Counted from the stretch's first letter, positions 37,656 through 49,810 are shown. The stretch is 64,000 nucleotides of DNA from Chaetoderma sp. LZ-2023a (GCA_034401795.1 CM067371.1:83889306-83953305); one strand, 5' to 3'. The notes: generated by a model from the sequence alone, not told the origin. Program-made: numbers and translations.

Positions 37656-37997
37656 CTAAAGTGCCATCTCCAGATCCTCTGGGATGCTGATTAGATGCAG
37701 TAAGGCATATGACTTCATCTCCCGTTGAGAGAGACAGCAATCAGCCCGATTGCATAGCTCACCAAGAACATTGGTCTCAGCCACTATAAGTTTGAAGTCA
37801 TTTAGCTCACCCACCTGCTGGACCACCCCTCCATTATGAACCAGGACTGCCACAGCTACACAATCTGAGACACCTCGTTGCAGTTCCTTGTCATTCGCAT
37901 CATGCCAGACGTGAGGTGGTGAAGAGGTCATTATTCCATCAAGATGTTCAGTGTACACCCGAAGGAACAGCTTCTCCTGCATCAAGGCCGGGTTCAT
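37656..37997 (-). pseudogene. Fragment of Polinton capsid-module gene
   Basis: The 113-codon frame shares LFLRVYTEHL and flanking residues with the C-terminal part of the gene at 59,870-60,850. It also shares the downstream CVAVAVLV and LCNRADCCLSQRE regions (compare 59,870-60,080). Only the 3' third of that gene is present, showing that this element is derived from a Polinton related to the large copy. Confidence 0.7.
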
Positions 37998-38027
37998 GTG
38001 TGTGTTCTCGAGGAGGGAGAAGAGTGG

Positions 38028-38714
38028 TTGATCACAGGTGATCGGTATACCACTGAGGATGTGTCTCTAAATAGGTGGTCGGACGCGCTGCTGCAACATT
38101 ATCATGCCTCTGTTCTGACAGCCCGCCTCCCTCCTGTAGCCACCGATCGGTGATACTCTGTTCTGACAGCCCTCTGTTCTGGCAACAATCTCGCCAAATT
38201 TTGAAGTACTTCATCAATGTCCTTAACAGATGTGTCTAACTATCCAGTTGCGTTTCTCTAATATAGGGATTTTTTAGGTATCACATGCTGCCTGGGGGGG
38301 GGGGGCAGACAGACAGACAGACAGACAGACCGCTGACATTCAATCACTGTATAACACAACTTAGATAAGACGCAGGCCTACTGATAACTGGCATATTATA
38401 TCCAACAGATAACAACAGCGAAATAGTGTTTTAAGCGTTAGTTTAAGGCGCATTGCATGTTTTCTCAGGACACAATCCTGAGTTAGAATGTGCAGAATGT
38501 ATGTGCATAATTACTGTACAGCAAGAAAATGGCCAAACGTATCTCTGTTCTAACAGCCAACCTCCATCCTGTAGCTGCCGATCGGCGATCCATGGCTACC
38601 ACTGATAATAAACAGTCTTTAACAGTCGGCTCACACCACCTCGTGGGACCACCTCCCTCCTGTAGCCGCCGATCGGCGATCCACAGCCCCACACCCCTCT
38701 GTTCTGACAGCCCT
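38028..38714. repeat. Right terminal inverted repeat of the small Polinton
   Basis: Complement of the left repeat. It carries an extra 130 bp with a GACA tract (38,305-38,330), a G-run (38,294-38,304) and the start of a DNA polymerase gene (minus strand 38,265-38,170: ATTGATGAAGTACTTC, shared with 51,927 onward). Confidence 0.8.
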
Positions 38715-39286
38715 ATATATTGTAGCTTGTGGGGTATGCACTGGTCCGCCATGTCATTTTGCTCCACCGCACCGCATGTGCATGATGAACAGGAGTGCTG
38801 GTTAGCTGCGGTTCTCGGGGTTGCGGATCCCGTATCGCATCTCTCCGGATGGTACAAAAAACTGGCCTCTAGAGCTAGTGTAACGTTCATGTTCCAGTGG
38901 TGCCATGCACCCATTGCCACCGAGATTGAACCACACAACAATGTCGTCCCAACTGTTCATGTCACCAGTATGTCGGGCCATAATAATTTAGAATATGGAC
39001 AAGATGGTAATAATTAAACAGTCACAAATTGATTGTAACTATACAAACAATATCACTCGTTTGACGGTATTGAGCAAATAATACAAAACATAGAGCATCC
39101 GGTATCCTTTCTACGTGGCGTTGCCGAAAGTACCACACAGATCCTTGAATCCGCAGAGGTATCCCCGCAAGGGAGCATCACAACCAGTCACTTGGTAGTT
39201 TAATATAAACTAAATATACCCATAACACACAGAACATTGTTGTTGCGAGAGGAAAGTGCCTTGTGCGGGCCTCCGTCACAGGAAAA

Positions 39287-39488
39287 TGCCTTCAACGCCG
39301 AAGCGGAGGAAAAGAGTTGGCAAAAATGGCCACTCTTTTGTTCAAACAGAAAATGCTAAGTGCTGGTCAATCCTAGTGAAGCCATAATTAATGTGATGCA
39401 CGCTGATTTACGTGAAGACGGAATGAACGATTTCCGAAGAATTCACAGGTCACCATCTTATGTAGGTCCAAATTTACTGCATTGGTAG
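39287..39488 (+). pseudogene. Antisense ORF within LTR copy D
   Basis: From an ATG at 39,287 the frame reads MPSTPKRRKRVGKNGHSFV, close to the copy E antisense ORF (basic run KRRKRxGKxGHS). After a frameshift it continues as SEAIINVMHADLREDG, then NDFRRI. It is therefore broken here, but the conserved phrases match copies A, B and E. Confidence 0.35.
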
Positions 39489-41511
39489 TTGCCGCTTTAT
39501 TTATGCAGGCCTTCTGCTACATTCTAACCTGGCATTTAGTTGTTAGGAACGAGTACCAGCTTTGGCCGCAAGTAGCAGGGATTCCTACCTAACTTTAGAC
39601 ATATAAATCTAACAGGCGAAGATGCCCAGCTTCCCATAGGTTGCCATGCATAGCATCTACCTCCAAAAGATAGTGTACATACAAGTTACAGAACAATAGC
39701 TTCCGAATCAAATAACTATCCGGTCACTACAGCTCCACAACCACATATAACATCACCAGGACAAGTTAACAGCTCACGAAAGCAATTTTAGAAAGGACTA
39801 TATAATTTATGGTGGGAAGTAGGAGACGGATATCCATCCCGGTGTCCTTCCCGTGAGGGCGTGGTGGGTTCTAAGACCTCACCCAGACACTACAACGAAT
39901 TGGATGGAGATCTGCATCTTGTCCATCACCGCATGCTACGGAGTTAACCTTTTACCTGTCATTGGGGTTAAGTTCCATGAATGCCCAGAGATGCACTGCA
40001 GGCCGGTATCACAACATAAATAATTAATATTCTTTACACAGTGCTTCCTCCTTTGGCGGGGGAAATCTAACTAATTAGTATCCAAGGATACAGAGGGCAT
40101 GTATGTAAATCCGCACTTTAACTATCACTGCTCGGAAACCTCTGATAGTTTCCCAGGGTTAGATCCTGCTAACATGTCGATGGGAATCCAAACAATTAGT
40201 AAGCCTTGCGGCTGGAGGATCGTGGAAAGAGACAATAACTCGATATAAATAAGAGGCCCTAAGTTAACTGGCCAATTTTACACAACCTAGCTAGGGCGTG
40301 AGGCTAGTTGTTACCACTACAACCAGAAAAGAGGTGTACACTGTTCGTCTCTTGCAGAGAAATTCTCCCTAACCACATTAAACCTATCCTATCGAGCTAG
40401 AATAGCCAGGTTTAGTCGGCAATATGCCAGGCTCAAGTAATTAGAGCATGATCAGCGACCTCAGTGTAAAATTGATGCTGGGGGAATATATGTTGCTGTA
40501 TAGCATTACCTAGCGTACTGCATCCTAGAGTTTTTTTATATAAATAAACAAAACATATTAACTAGGATGGTCACTTGCCATATGCACAACTAACTGATAC
40601 AGTGAGACCGATATATCACAGGTAATAAGACCTTACGGTGCTGTTCGTTGAGAGCACCCACAGAAACAAGGATAATATGTACAGTATGAAACAGAAAGTA
40701 TAAAAAAGCAGTCTTCGGACCGGTACGGCACCTATTAGTCATCAGTGCCTAATTACGGAAATAATAAAATACACAATAGTATAGTTACTTGAGTACCTAT
40801 TGGTCATCGGTACAGTAAAAACTCATAAGTCACTGAAATTGATACGCTAATATACAATGCAGGTTTCCGTGAATAAGAACAGATAAAGAAATGTCCACTG
40901 GATAGTCAAAGTAACTGATACATAATCTAAACCGTTTATTGCAAAGTTTCCATCCGGCGACGGTAGTTTGAAAGCTGAGAGTAACCAATTAACATAGAGG
41001 CCTACTATTATGAGTAATTATCATGCATGTACAATAACTGGGTACATGGTGTGGGATACGTTGCATAGCTCTTGCGGTGCACCGAGCAAAGTCCCACCAG
41101 CCTGTTGTCTAAAAGTTAAACATCACACGCGGCGTGCAGCGCGGCAGTTTGAATCCACTTTTCAGCATGGTTGGAAGATCTGGCGAGTCATCCACCAAGA
41201 ATCACCATCAGCTCTACATCCCGTAGAATCACATCTCGGACCGCAAGTCCCTTTCCGCAGAGAAACTCCCCTAGGAAAGTCCGGATGCGGGAGTTATAAC
41301 TTTAGTTTTATTTTTGCTCCTGGATTGCCGTCCGGGAGCATAAAAAATTCTGTAACGCAGAAAGTCACTTCCAAGACTGCTCATCGGCCCATGAGCACTG
41401 AATTCCGAATGGCACCACGATGATGATCGATGGAACCACCGTCGGCCTGCAGTTGTCCCACGTCTTGCCCACGCAGGTGCAGCAGTCTTGTTGTTGACGG
41501 GTCGGCTTCCA

Positions 41512-41556
41512 TGATGTCAGGCGCTCCAGCCAATCAGAGTCCAAGTAGTAGCCAAT
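41512..41556 (-). promoter_or_regulatory. Relic LTR promoter in copy D
   Basis: Two ATTGG boxes (41,556-41,552; 41,534-41,530) and a CRE-like TGACATCA (41,519-41,512) are kept in order on the minus strand. No TATA box follows. Confidence 0.6.
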
Positions 41557-42017
41557 CAGTGCGCAGCCAGAAGTGGTGACGTGGCTATCACGTGGACAGC
41601 ACATTCCCCATTCAGTTAATGCATACACGCGATTACGACATCAAGAGCAATATTTTGGGAATTTTAACGATAACACGGTCATTTCTAGTCCGATTTAAAA
41701 ATATTAAAAGGTACTGTAATCTTCGTTTCATTCGGGTCCTGATAGGTACCAAGAACGACGAGAAGGGTGCGATTTGAATAAATGACGAGTACCAACTCGG
41801 TACACTATAAGCACACACTCTCTCCCAATCCTGACATGTGTTGCCAGGGAGGCTTTACATGCGCACATGTACGCTACATGCTCTTACGGACTTAGACTTG
41901 TTTTAAACAAAAACCTCTCTCATAGGGCTTATACACGCGTACTATCCTACCCATGGGGGCGTGCTTGGAGCGCATCCGGAATGGCCATCCGTATCCATTC
42001 AGTCAATCCGTGCTACA

Positions 42018-42030
42018 CCACCCGCTCCTT
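42018..42030 (-). promoter_or_regulatory. Polypurine tract next to LTR copy D
   Basis: The minus strand reads AAGGAGCGGGTGG directly before TGTAGC, matching the tract beside copy B. Confidence 0.75.
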
Positions 42031-42438
42031 GTTTGACACCCGTGACAAACGATCAACGCTTTGCGGATCGAACACACGGGAGCACGCTGGGCAGGAATTA
42101 TAGACTTCCTGAGTAGGCATGCAGCCGAGGGGAGTAGTGATGTGGAAGACGTGTATCTCTAATATATAAGAGAAGAGCACATAGTGGTGCGAAAGAGTTT
42201 GGGAGAGAGACATACGTTTAGTTTTCATTTTGAGCTGGAATTATTTTTCCAGGCCTTTTCTTTTTTTTGTTTTGTTTTATTATGTGATGTGTGCTGTATC
42301 TGTATTTATTACCATGATTAGGCTAACCAATAGCTCGCATGGTCGTTCTCTTGGGGGCAAATAATTATTTTTCTGCCGAGAATGCCCAAGATCCAACGTA
42401 ACTCAATAATTTATAAGATAAACAAAAATAAAAGAAAA

Positions 42439-42474
<36 letters not shown>

Positions 42475-42979
42475 ATATGTATATAGTAATAACACAGTGT
42501 TGTATAGTTACACATGCATACCGGATATATGTGGGTATGCATGCAGTGCGGTCCGTTTGGCGGGTCCACACGGATAGCTCTCGCTATCCACAATCCGTCC
42601 CGACGTATCCACAATCCGTCCCAACATACTAATGCGGGAAGAAAAATAATAAGAAAAATATTATATAATAATACGGTAAAATGAGTAGTTTATCAGGCAG
42701 CCCCAGCATAGCTGGGACGGCATGACGAGAATATGACATATTCGCTACAGGGTGTTGTGTACCTACGTCGCACATGACACAGGTATCCAGTGATTATTTG
42801 TGTGAGACATAGCTACGCAAGAATATTTGTGCAGCCATGTAGGATGACAATAGTCAGCCTAGGGACTGGGTTTCAATTATAAAAACATATATAATAATAA
42901 GAAGAATATTTCAAAAATAAAATGTTCACTCTTCCGCACATCTACATATAAATTCTGCTGCAACCATGATATAGTGTCC
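42031..42979 (-). other. Region between zinc-finger gene and PPT (copy D)
   Basis: Noncoding, homologous to 29,449-30,410, including GGAATTATTTTTCCAGG and CCCCAGCATAGCTGGG. A short TA tract lies at 42,440-42,471. Confidence 0.55.
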
Positions 42980-44270
42980 TTAGACGTCTGCTGAAAAATT
43001 TCCCCAGCGAGTTTGGGTTCCACAACTTGTGATGGTCGGATGTGGTGGGTGGACCGCTGCTGCCGAAATATCACTATCTACAATGTCCAGGTCGGTAATG
43101 CTAAAACTGGAGGAAGGTGGTGAGGTGTCCATAGATGCGCTAGTGGTGGTGGTGATGACGGATGCGGTACTGACTGGTGGTGGTGTGGAGACTGCGGTCA
43201 TAGCTGCTGTCGTGGAGGTCGTGTTGGTGGTACGTGCTGCAGGCTGGCGGAGTGTTGTGAACATCATGAGCAGTCGCAGTGTGGTCACTGCTGCTGTGTT
43301 TGCGGATAACTTCCAGATTTTAACTGCTTTCAATAACTTGCTGGAGGTCGTCCTAGGAACTGCATGGATGTCCAAAGGCTGATGTGCTATTCTTCGTTTC
43401 CCTGAGTGCGGACGATCTGGTGTAGTTATCTTACGGATTGCTGGATCTGCTGACATACTGGTGATGTGTGTAGGTGCCGGAGTGCTGGTCTGTGGTGCGG
43501 TGGTGATGATGACGGCTTCCGTAAGGTGAATCTCATCATCTATAATTAAACTGCACGGAGATATGGATCTATCTGAAATGTCCTGTAAACCAAGTGTTGA
43601 AGTTCAGAAATTGTCACCGGCGTAGAGATCTCAACTGAAATGGGTTGGCCGATTATGGATGCTGATGCGGATGTGGTGATGATGCTGCATGTGGTTGGTG
43701 GTGTCACTGCAGGTGCTGCCGGTGCGGAAATCACAGTTGGTGTTGATAACGATGTTGTGAATGCTGCCGGTACTGGACATGCTGGTGCTGCTGATGCCAT
43801 GCTGAGAGATGCTGAAATGCCACTCGTAGAAGGCTGTGTTGCTGATGCTGTTGGCCTAATGTAATGCGAAATGTCAGTTTGTTGCTGCTTAGTACGTTTG
43901 GTCTTCGCCATCTTTCCCATTGGTAACACGGTAACTGGTAAGCAGCTCTCAAAACGTGTGGTGAGAATATCCACGTCTTCACTTTGTTCACCAGGAGTTA
44001 TTGTTGCTACTAACACATAATGTTTGAAATTTAACACGTGTATACACCGTACTGCGTAGCTGAATATAGGTACTTGCAGCCCGCACAAAAGGCACATTGT
44101 AGAAGATGATCATGACTAACATGAAGTATCAAGTCCGAATTTCTGGAGATGGCACGCTTACAAGGCTGTCCATTAGGCTGTAACGTGCTACATGGATGCC
44201 TCTTCCCTGAATGAGCTGGTGCTGACTCCTCCGAGCTGTCGGCCAAGGAGAGATCTTCCGCAAGTGACAT
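42980..44270 (-). pseudogene. Accessory two-C2H2-finger protein gene (copy D)
   Basis: Homologous to 30,411-31,698. From the ATG at 44,270: an acidic start (SLAEDLSLADSSEES), the same C-x9-C-x12-H-x4-H finger, and a second finger beginning CAGCKYLYSATQYG. A frameshift near 44,040 moves the reading to the frame 43,546-44,097 (LTTRFESCLPVTVLP; GKMAKTK). After a stop at 43,546, a third frame (42,980-43,456) carries the Ser/Thr/Ala-rich tail and the conserved end CGTQTRWGNFSADV. Finger ligands and both termini are the same in two diverged copies while the tail varies, which suggests past selection on the fingers and ends. It lies between pol and the 3' LTR, the position of env or accessory genes in retroviruses. 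Confidence 0.7.
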
Positions 44271-44479
44271 CTTATTTCCGCATGATGATAAAGTGTGGAA
44301 CCGCTTAACCTAATCTAAATCCCTACCTCTTCATAACTTTTCCCGGCCAATAATAGATAATAATAAAATAATAAGAAGGAACAGCAGAATGTGGTTTGCG
44401 ACACAAAAGTAGCCTAATGCTCGATCTTCCCTTGTGTCGAGTTTGACGGGAAGATGAAGTTTCAGTGTGCTCTTTCCTC

Positions 44480-44503
44480 CTTTTATACATTTTGGTGACG
44501 TCA
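44480..44503 (-). promoter_or_regulatory. Internal promoter of the zinc-finger gene (copy D)
   Basis: On the minus strand: perfect CRE TGACGTCA at 44,503-44,496, 8 bp, then TATAAAAGGAGG (TATA box 44,487-44,480), about 210 bp upstream of the ATG. A second perfect CRE is at 44,839-44,832. Confidence 0.78.
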
Positions 44504-44504
44504 C

Positions 44505-45886
44505 AGGAGGGCGGATGACCACATCCGAAAGTTTTAGGGTGAGTTGGTCACGCCTAATATGGGAAGATTTAGTTTTAATTCTCCTGGAGTCAGATCACAA
44601 ATTCTCTCCGTAGAAAGGAAGTAATTATAAATATAAAAAGGAAGTATAGTCGCTTTCATACCCACTCGGCGGAAAACCGAGTCTCCGATCAGGGTAAAAA
44701 TCCGGAACTACTTATTCCCATGGAAGCTCACCTTTTAATTAGCATGAAGCGGGTTTTTCAGATTGGACGCTTATAAACTTGCCTGTTCAAATTTCAGGCT
44801 GGAATGCCCAATGGGGTGTGGGAGAGCGCGATGACGTCAGCGGCCTTGGCCCCGACCCACCACATCTCGCCTCTTCCATCACGCTGTGGTAGATACAGGT
44901 TTGGGCGGTTCTTGTGTTTATGGCCTTTGATCCAATCTACTGGAAATTGAAAGTGGAGATCACGTTGTTCTTGTTTTGGAAATCATGTGGTTGATCGGAA
45001 ACTTAGGCAATCTTTATGTAATGGCGACATTTTAATGCTGCTGATTATATGTAGCTGATGTGAAAAATGGAAATATATGTTTTCAAATTCTGTTCGTTGG
45101 AACAGGGTCCCTATGTATGCACGCGATCTTATACCTGCGCTGCCTCTTTCTGTAGTGAATTTATTCTGGCCTGTGTTGATTGCTGACTGGAATATGTAGG
45201 TAAGAGAATATGTGATATTCTCCATCATGTTATACTGTCGAAGTTTTGATTTTGCTTCACCAGCCTGCATGCTAATGATTTGTATACGTGGTAGAACAGT
45301 CATGTTCTTAATCAAAATTAGGACAGTAAAGCTGACTGTAATTTATTGTCTGTGTCTGGTTTAAACAGCTCCATGTCTTGTGGAAATCAAGTCTACTGAT
45401 CCGACGAAGCTGGACTGTGTTTTCCAGGTAGGTTGACAGCCAAGCATCCTCCCCTGTGGGTAGGACTGGTCTCATCCCTACCTAAACCAAACTTAATTAT
45501 CACATTACAACTCAGAAAATGCGTGGCTCAGTTTTACAATCAGAATACCGTCGTATGGAGATTGTGAATACAGTCATCCTGAATGTCTGTGTCTTTGTCG
45601 CATTGGTGAATTTTACTGATACGCATGTCTGCTTATCTGCAGATGATTCTTGTGCTGTTGTGAAGTGTGACGTTTTTATGGCAGCTGGGGTGGGGTTGTG
45701 TAGCTGCGTGTGGGCGGTGTCAACTTTATCGGACATGATGTATTTCGCTCTGTAATGGCCGAGTCCGGAGACGGGACAGAGTTACTTTAGAGCATGGATG
45801 ACCAAGAAGGGTGCTGTCATAACTTGAATCAATCCATTATCGAACTTCCTTTCGGTAGCAAAATCCTACTTGATACGGACGACAGA
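44505..45886 (-). other. Spacer between pol and the zinc-finger gene
   Basis: 44,505-45,240 matches the region upstream of the gene in the other copy. 45,241-45,886 has no counterpart there (deleted) and no recognised gene. Small frames at 45,512-45,755 show no motif. Confidence 0.5.
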
Positions 45887-48800
45887 CTATGGGCTGTGGT
45901 GTGGGAGGCCACCTCCTCTGTAGCAGTGGACTCTCATATCTGAAGATCGACGGTCAACAGACGACGAGGGGAGTGTGAACTGGACGGGACCGGTGATGTC
46001 CGAACTCGGTGCATAGATGAGGGACGCCAGTTGGAGTGGGTTGGTGTTGCCACTGGCGGGGTGCAACCTGGAAAGGGGGTTGTCTGGTGTTTTCCGGTGG
46101 TGGAGAGGTACACCGATTGTGCAGTTTTGCTGTTCTTCAAAACAAGCCAAGGCCTCATCAAGCCTCCTCACTTCCATGCTATTTATTATATGTTCCACTC
46201 CACAAGAAGCATGGCCCGGGACAGCCTCAGCTTCCGCCTGTGGTAACTCTATAATGCGGGCAATAGCATGAAGTGGGTGGGAATGGGAAGAGGTCGGCGG
46301 AACAACTTTTCCGTCCTTCCCCTTGGGCAACACAAATGAGAAAATCTTCAGATTCAACTTCCCAGATCTTGTAGACCTGGCCTGAGGCAGGAGAGGGCGA
46401 GTACCTATCTTGCCATCGTCCTCAGCATTAGTCATATGTTCACCACACTCCTGGCTTGGTAGGAGAGGGGTTGAACTGGCACCGCAGTGCTCGGGACTAA
46501 CGTTGGGAATAGCTGTTTCCGTAGGAGCATCTGTCTGGGTACTGGTGTCACGTGGAATGCCCAGCCTGAGCTCTGGCACTGGGTCATCACTGACACATGG
46601 TTTAAGTCGATCGAAGTGGATGACTGCGGTCAGGCCATCCGAGGCGCGGATGTGGTAGGTCACGTCCGACTTCTTAACTACTACCAATTAGGGGCCTTTC
46701 CACTGGCCACCCAGTTTACTCGGCATGTTTGCAGAACGTCGCGAATCATAAACCCAAACCATCTTTCCCGCCTCATACGGGTCTCCATGAACTCGCCGGT
46801 CATGCCACGTTTTCTGATGCCAGTGTGCAGTGGATAATGTTGCTCTTACTAGCTCGTGGGTTTGTTCTATCCACTGCCGCATGAGCTCCACGTAGAGAGA
46901 TGGTGAATTTTACTCTCCTGGAATCCTGGGCATGGCCAGATCCAGAGGTAAGGCTAATTCATGGCCTAACATTAACCGAGCAGTGGTATAACCCGTGCTG
47001 GTATGTATTGAAGTGCGGTATGCCATGAGCACGTATGGGATATGTAAATCCCTATCTCTGCAATCAAGGCATGTTTCCTTAGTCAACATTTCGGTGAGTA
47101 TGCGATTAAATCTCTCCACCATCCCATCACTTCGTGGATGAAATGGGGTGGTGGGCGTTTTGACGATATGAAACAGTTTGCAGAGCTCGGAGATCAGCTG
47201 GCTCTCAAAATTACTTCTCTGGTCGGAGTGCAGCTCATAGGGCATACCGAATCGGCAGAACACATTGCTTGTCAGAGCCTCCGCTACTGAGGATGCCTCT
47301 TGGTCATGCAAAGCAAATTCCTCTATCCACTTCGTAAAATAATCTTGCAATACGAGGATGTACTTGTTTCATTCATCCGTCGTATTCACGGTTCCGAGCA
47401 CATCAATAGCCACTCGCTCCCATGGGGCAGCAACAATCTTAATTTGAAGAGGTGCGGAGTGGTGCTGGCCAACAGTGCGTCTTTGACATGGGACACATTT
47501 GCTGACCCATGCATTCACACTATCGCATATCCTGATCCAGTGTAATCTCTGTTTTATCCGCGTGATTGTTCGTTCAATGGCTAGATGTCCAGCATTATTG
47601 TGTAGTTGCTGCAGAATAGTTTCTCGATAACACTCCAGAATAACTATGCGGTTGTTGATGTAGAGAACGTGGTTCTGAATGTGGCATTCTTCAAACTGCT
47701 GATAATACTATTTGGCCGTTGTGGATACTGGTGTAACAGCTTCCTTAGGAGGATGTACACCCTCTTGGATCCACGCGTATATATTTCGTGCTTGCGCGTC
47801 TGTTGCTTGTTCGTGATCGACTGTGTCCATGTTCCACTCTGTGCACCACAATTCGGGGAACACAGGAGATGGCTGTGTAGTATTGTCACAGTGGTGGCTG
47901 CTTCCTGTTCATCATCGAGCCCGATTCTGCTCAAGGCATTAGCATTTCCATGCAGTTTGCACAGTCTATGAACAACGGTGAAGTTGAAGACCTGCAGTGA
48001 TTCCTGCCACCTTGCTACCTAACCCTCCAGATTTTTTAGGTTTCTGAGCCAGTGTAGTGAGGTGTGAATGGCCCCCTCACCATACAGAAAGTGTTTGAAA
48101 TACTTGACGAAATGGACTGCTGCTAGCAATTCTCTCTTTGTGGTCGCATAACGTTTCTCTGTCTTATTCAGAGTATGCGAACCATAACCCAGTATTCGCT
48201 CCATTCCATCTTCTGTGACCTGAAATAGAACTGCGCCAATGGCATAAGTCGACGCATCAATGTCTGAGATAAACTCGAGGTTAGGGTTGGGATGAGCAAG
48301 AATTGGCACAGTCGTCAAGAGTTCCTTCAACGCCCTGAAGGAACCTTCACACTCACTCATCCATTCGAATGGTCGATCCTTTTCGGTGATCCTAAATAAG
48401 GGTGATGCAATCTCACTGAAATGACGGATATATCGACGATAGTACTGGCAGAGACCGAGGATGCTCCAGGTGTCCGTGGCTGGGGTGGGTGTCTGCCATT
48501 CCATGACCGCTCCCAGGAACTCGACTCTCTGTCTGAAAAGATGACATTTCTTCGGTTTGAGCTTTAAGTTAGCCATTTGAAACCTCATGAGAACCTTTTC
48601 CAGGTTAGACAAAGTCTACTCAAACGAGGAACCAAAGACGATTACGTCGTCGATGTAACACAGACAGATTTCCCATTGCAGGGTAGTTAATACCTGCTCA
48701 ATGAGATGCTCGAACGTTCTGGGAGCATTGCACAAGCTGTAGGGCATCTTGCGGAACCAGAAAAAACTGTCTCTATAGACAAACGCGGTCTTCTACATGT

Positions 48801-49549
48801 TAGCCTCATCCATGGCTGCCTGCCAGTACCCACTAGCTAAATCAAGGGTACACAACCACTTCGCTCCGGCCAAATAATCTAAGGCCTGATCTATTCTTGG
48901 TAATGGATATACGTCTTTGATGCTTAGATCATTAAGGCAGCGGTAGTCAATAAAATAACTGCAAAGTTCCATCCTTTTTTCCTGTTAGTACAATGGGACT
49001 GGCCCAGGGGGATGCTGATGACTCTATTATGCCTGTCCGCAACATGTCATTCACCTGTTGATGTGCTTCTGCTTCCTTATGAATGGGAAGACGTCGAATG
49101 GGCTGTTGAATGGGTTGATTGTTTCCAGTGTCGATTGAGTGTCACACGAGATGAGTTTCTCTGACGTCCATGTCTCCAGCCAAGAAACTATCGTGATATT
49201 TGTATAGTAATTTCAGTATGTCTGTTTTGTGGGATTGCATCAACCCAACTGTGGCACACAGATATTTATCATGTATGTGTTCTGGCAAATCATCAGAAGC
49301 TGTTGCTGGTGTAGGTGTAGTAGGCGGCATCTCCAGTGATATCACATCCACCAAGTGGCCACAACGGACTCCTGGTTCAAGAATTATTGGGTCCTCTGTG
49401 CCATTGAATACTATGAAGGGTATATGATCCTTGTTAGTGGTGTCCATGATCATGCGGGGACTGGAACATTGTGAGGAGTAGTCATATACTAGAAGTTCTA
49501 GAACAGTTCCACTTGGGAAGCACCATGGTACCTGGCTCCACTCCCACCA
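45887..49549 (-). pseudogene. pol: Ty3/gypsy-type pol: RT, RNase H, integrase; 5' end lost
   Basis: Read from 49,549 downward: the end of a protease-RT linker (HDSFLAGDMDV), RT with SPWASPIVL, SLCNAPRTFE-type motif and catalytic YIDD (48,657-48,646). RNase H follows (ISDIDASTYAIGAVLF; KRYATTKRELLA). Integrase has the H-x4-H/C-x2-C zinc site (HNNAGH; CVPC) and a D-D-35-E core (AIDVLG; LHSDQRSNF; GMVERFNR). A GPY/F-like module (LGGQWKGP) and a 200-residue tail end at 45,887. Open frames include 49,142, 48,019-48,612, 46,910-47,350 and 45,887-46,687, broken by stops and shifts. Gag and protease are missing because Polinton sequence starts at 49,550. The same strand and direct continuation into the zinc-finger gene and 3' LTR place it in the large LTR family. 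Confidence 0.88.
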
Positions 49550-49571
49550 AGTAAAACAGGTCAGAACAGAG

Positions 49572-49726
49572 GCGGTGGTAGTCACGGATCGTGGATTGGC
49601 AGTAACCAAAGAGTAAAACAGTCTAGCAACGGTATGTCGCCTACATTATAATGTAGGCGACATACCGTTGCTAGACTGTTTTACTCTTTGGTCACTGCCA
49701 ATCCACGATCCGTGACTATCACCGAG
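49572..49726. repeat. Near-perfect 155-bp palindrome
   Basis: The arms of about 77 bp meet at ACATTATAATGT (centre about 49,649/49,650) and include TCACGGATCGTGGATTGGC and GTAAAACAGTCTAGCAACGG, with only about three mismatches. The right arm's sequence recurs directly at 51,583-51,620 beyond the Tc1 copy. It appears to be two terminal-repeat pieces of the Polinton joined head to head. Confidence 0.85.
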
Positions 49727-49747
49727 TAAAACATGTCAGAATAGAGG

Positions 49748-49750
<3 letters not shown>

Positions 49751-49810
<60 letters not shown>
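49751..49810. repeat. TA microsatellite flanking Tc1 copy 1
   Basis: About 30 TA repeats directly abut the left end of the Tc1 element. Confidence 0.95.

Larger units (their letters stand above)
36205..38714. mobile_element. Internally deleted (non-autonomous) Polinton
   Basis: The 2510-bp element starts AGGGCTGTCAGAACAGAGG and ends with its complement, CCTCTGTTCTGACAGCCCT. It is flanked by ATATAT at 36,199-36,204 and 38,715-38,720. AG...CT ends with a 6-bp duplication are hallmarks of Polinton/Maverick transposons. Long inverted repeats (36,205-36,770 and 38,028-38,714) enclose fragments of the gene set in the large Polinton: a capsid-module gene piece (37,656-37,997) and the start of the DNA polymerase gene (38,170-38,265). 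It lacks integrase and polymerase and would depend on a full element. The duplication is AT-only, so it alone is weak, but it agrees with the ends. Confidence 0.82.
38721..42017 (-). mobile_element. 3' LTR (copy D) of the pol-bearing element
   Basis: On the minus strand this 3297-bp LTR starts TGTAGCACGGATTGAC at 42,017 and ends CACAAGCTACA at 38,721. It is more diverged from A/B/C than they are from each other and closest to the solo LTR at 2165. The small Polinton's ATATAT duplication abuts its last base. A polypurine tract lies directly upstream (42,018-42,030), so it is the 3' LTR of the element continuing to 49,549. Confidence 0.85.
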
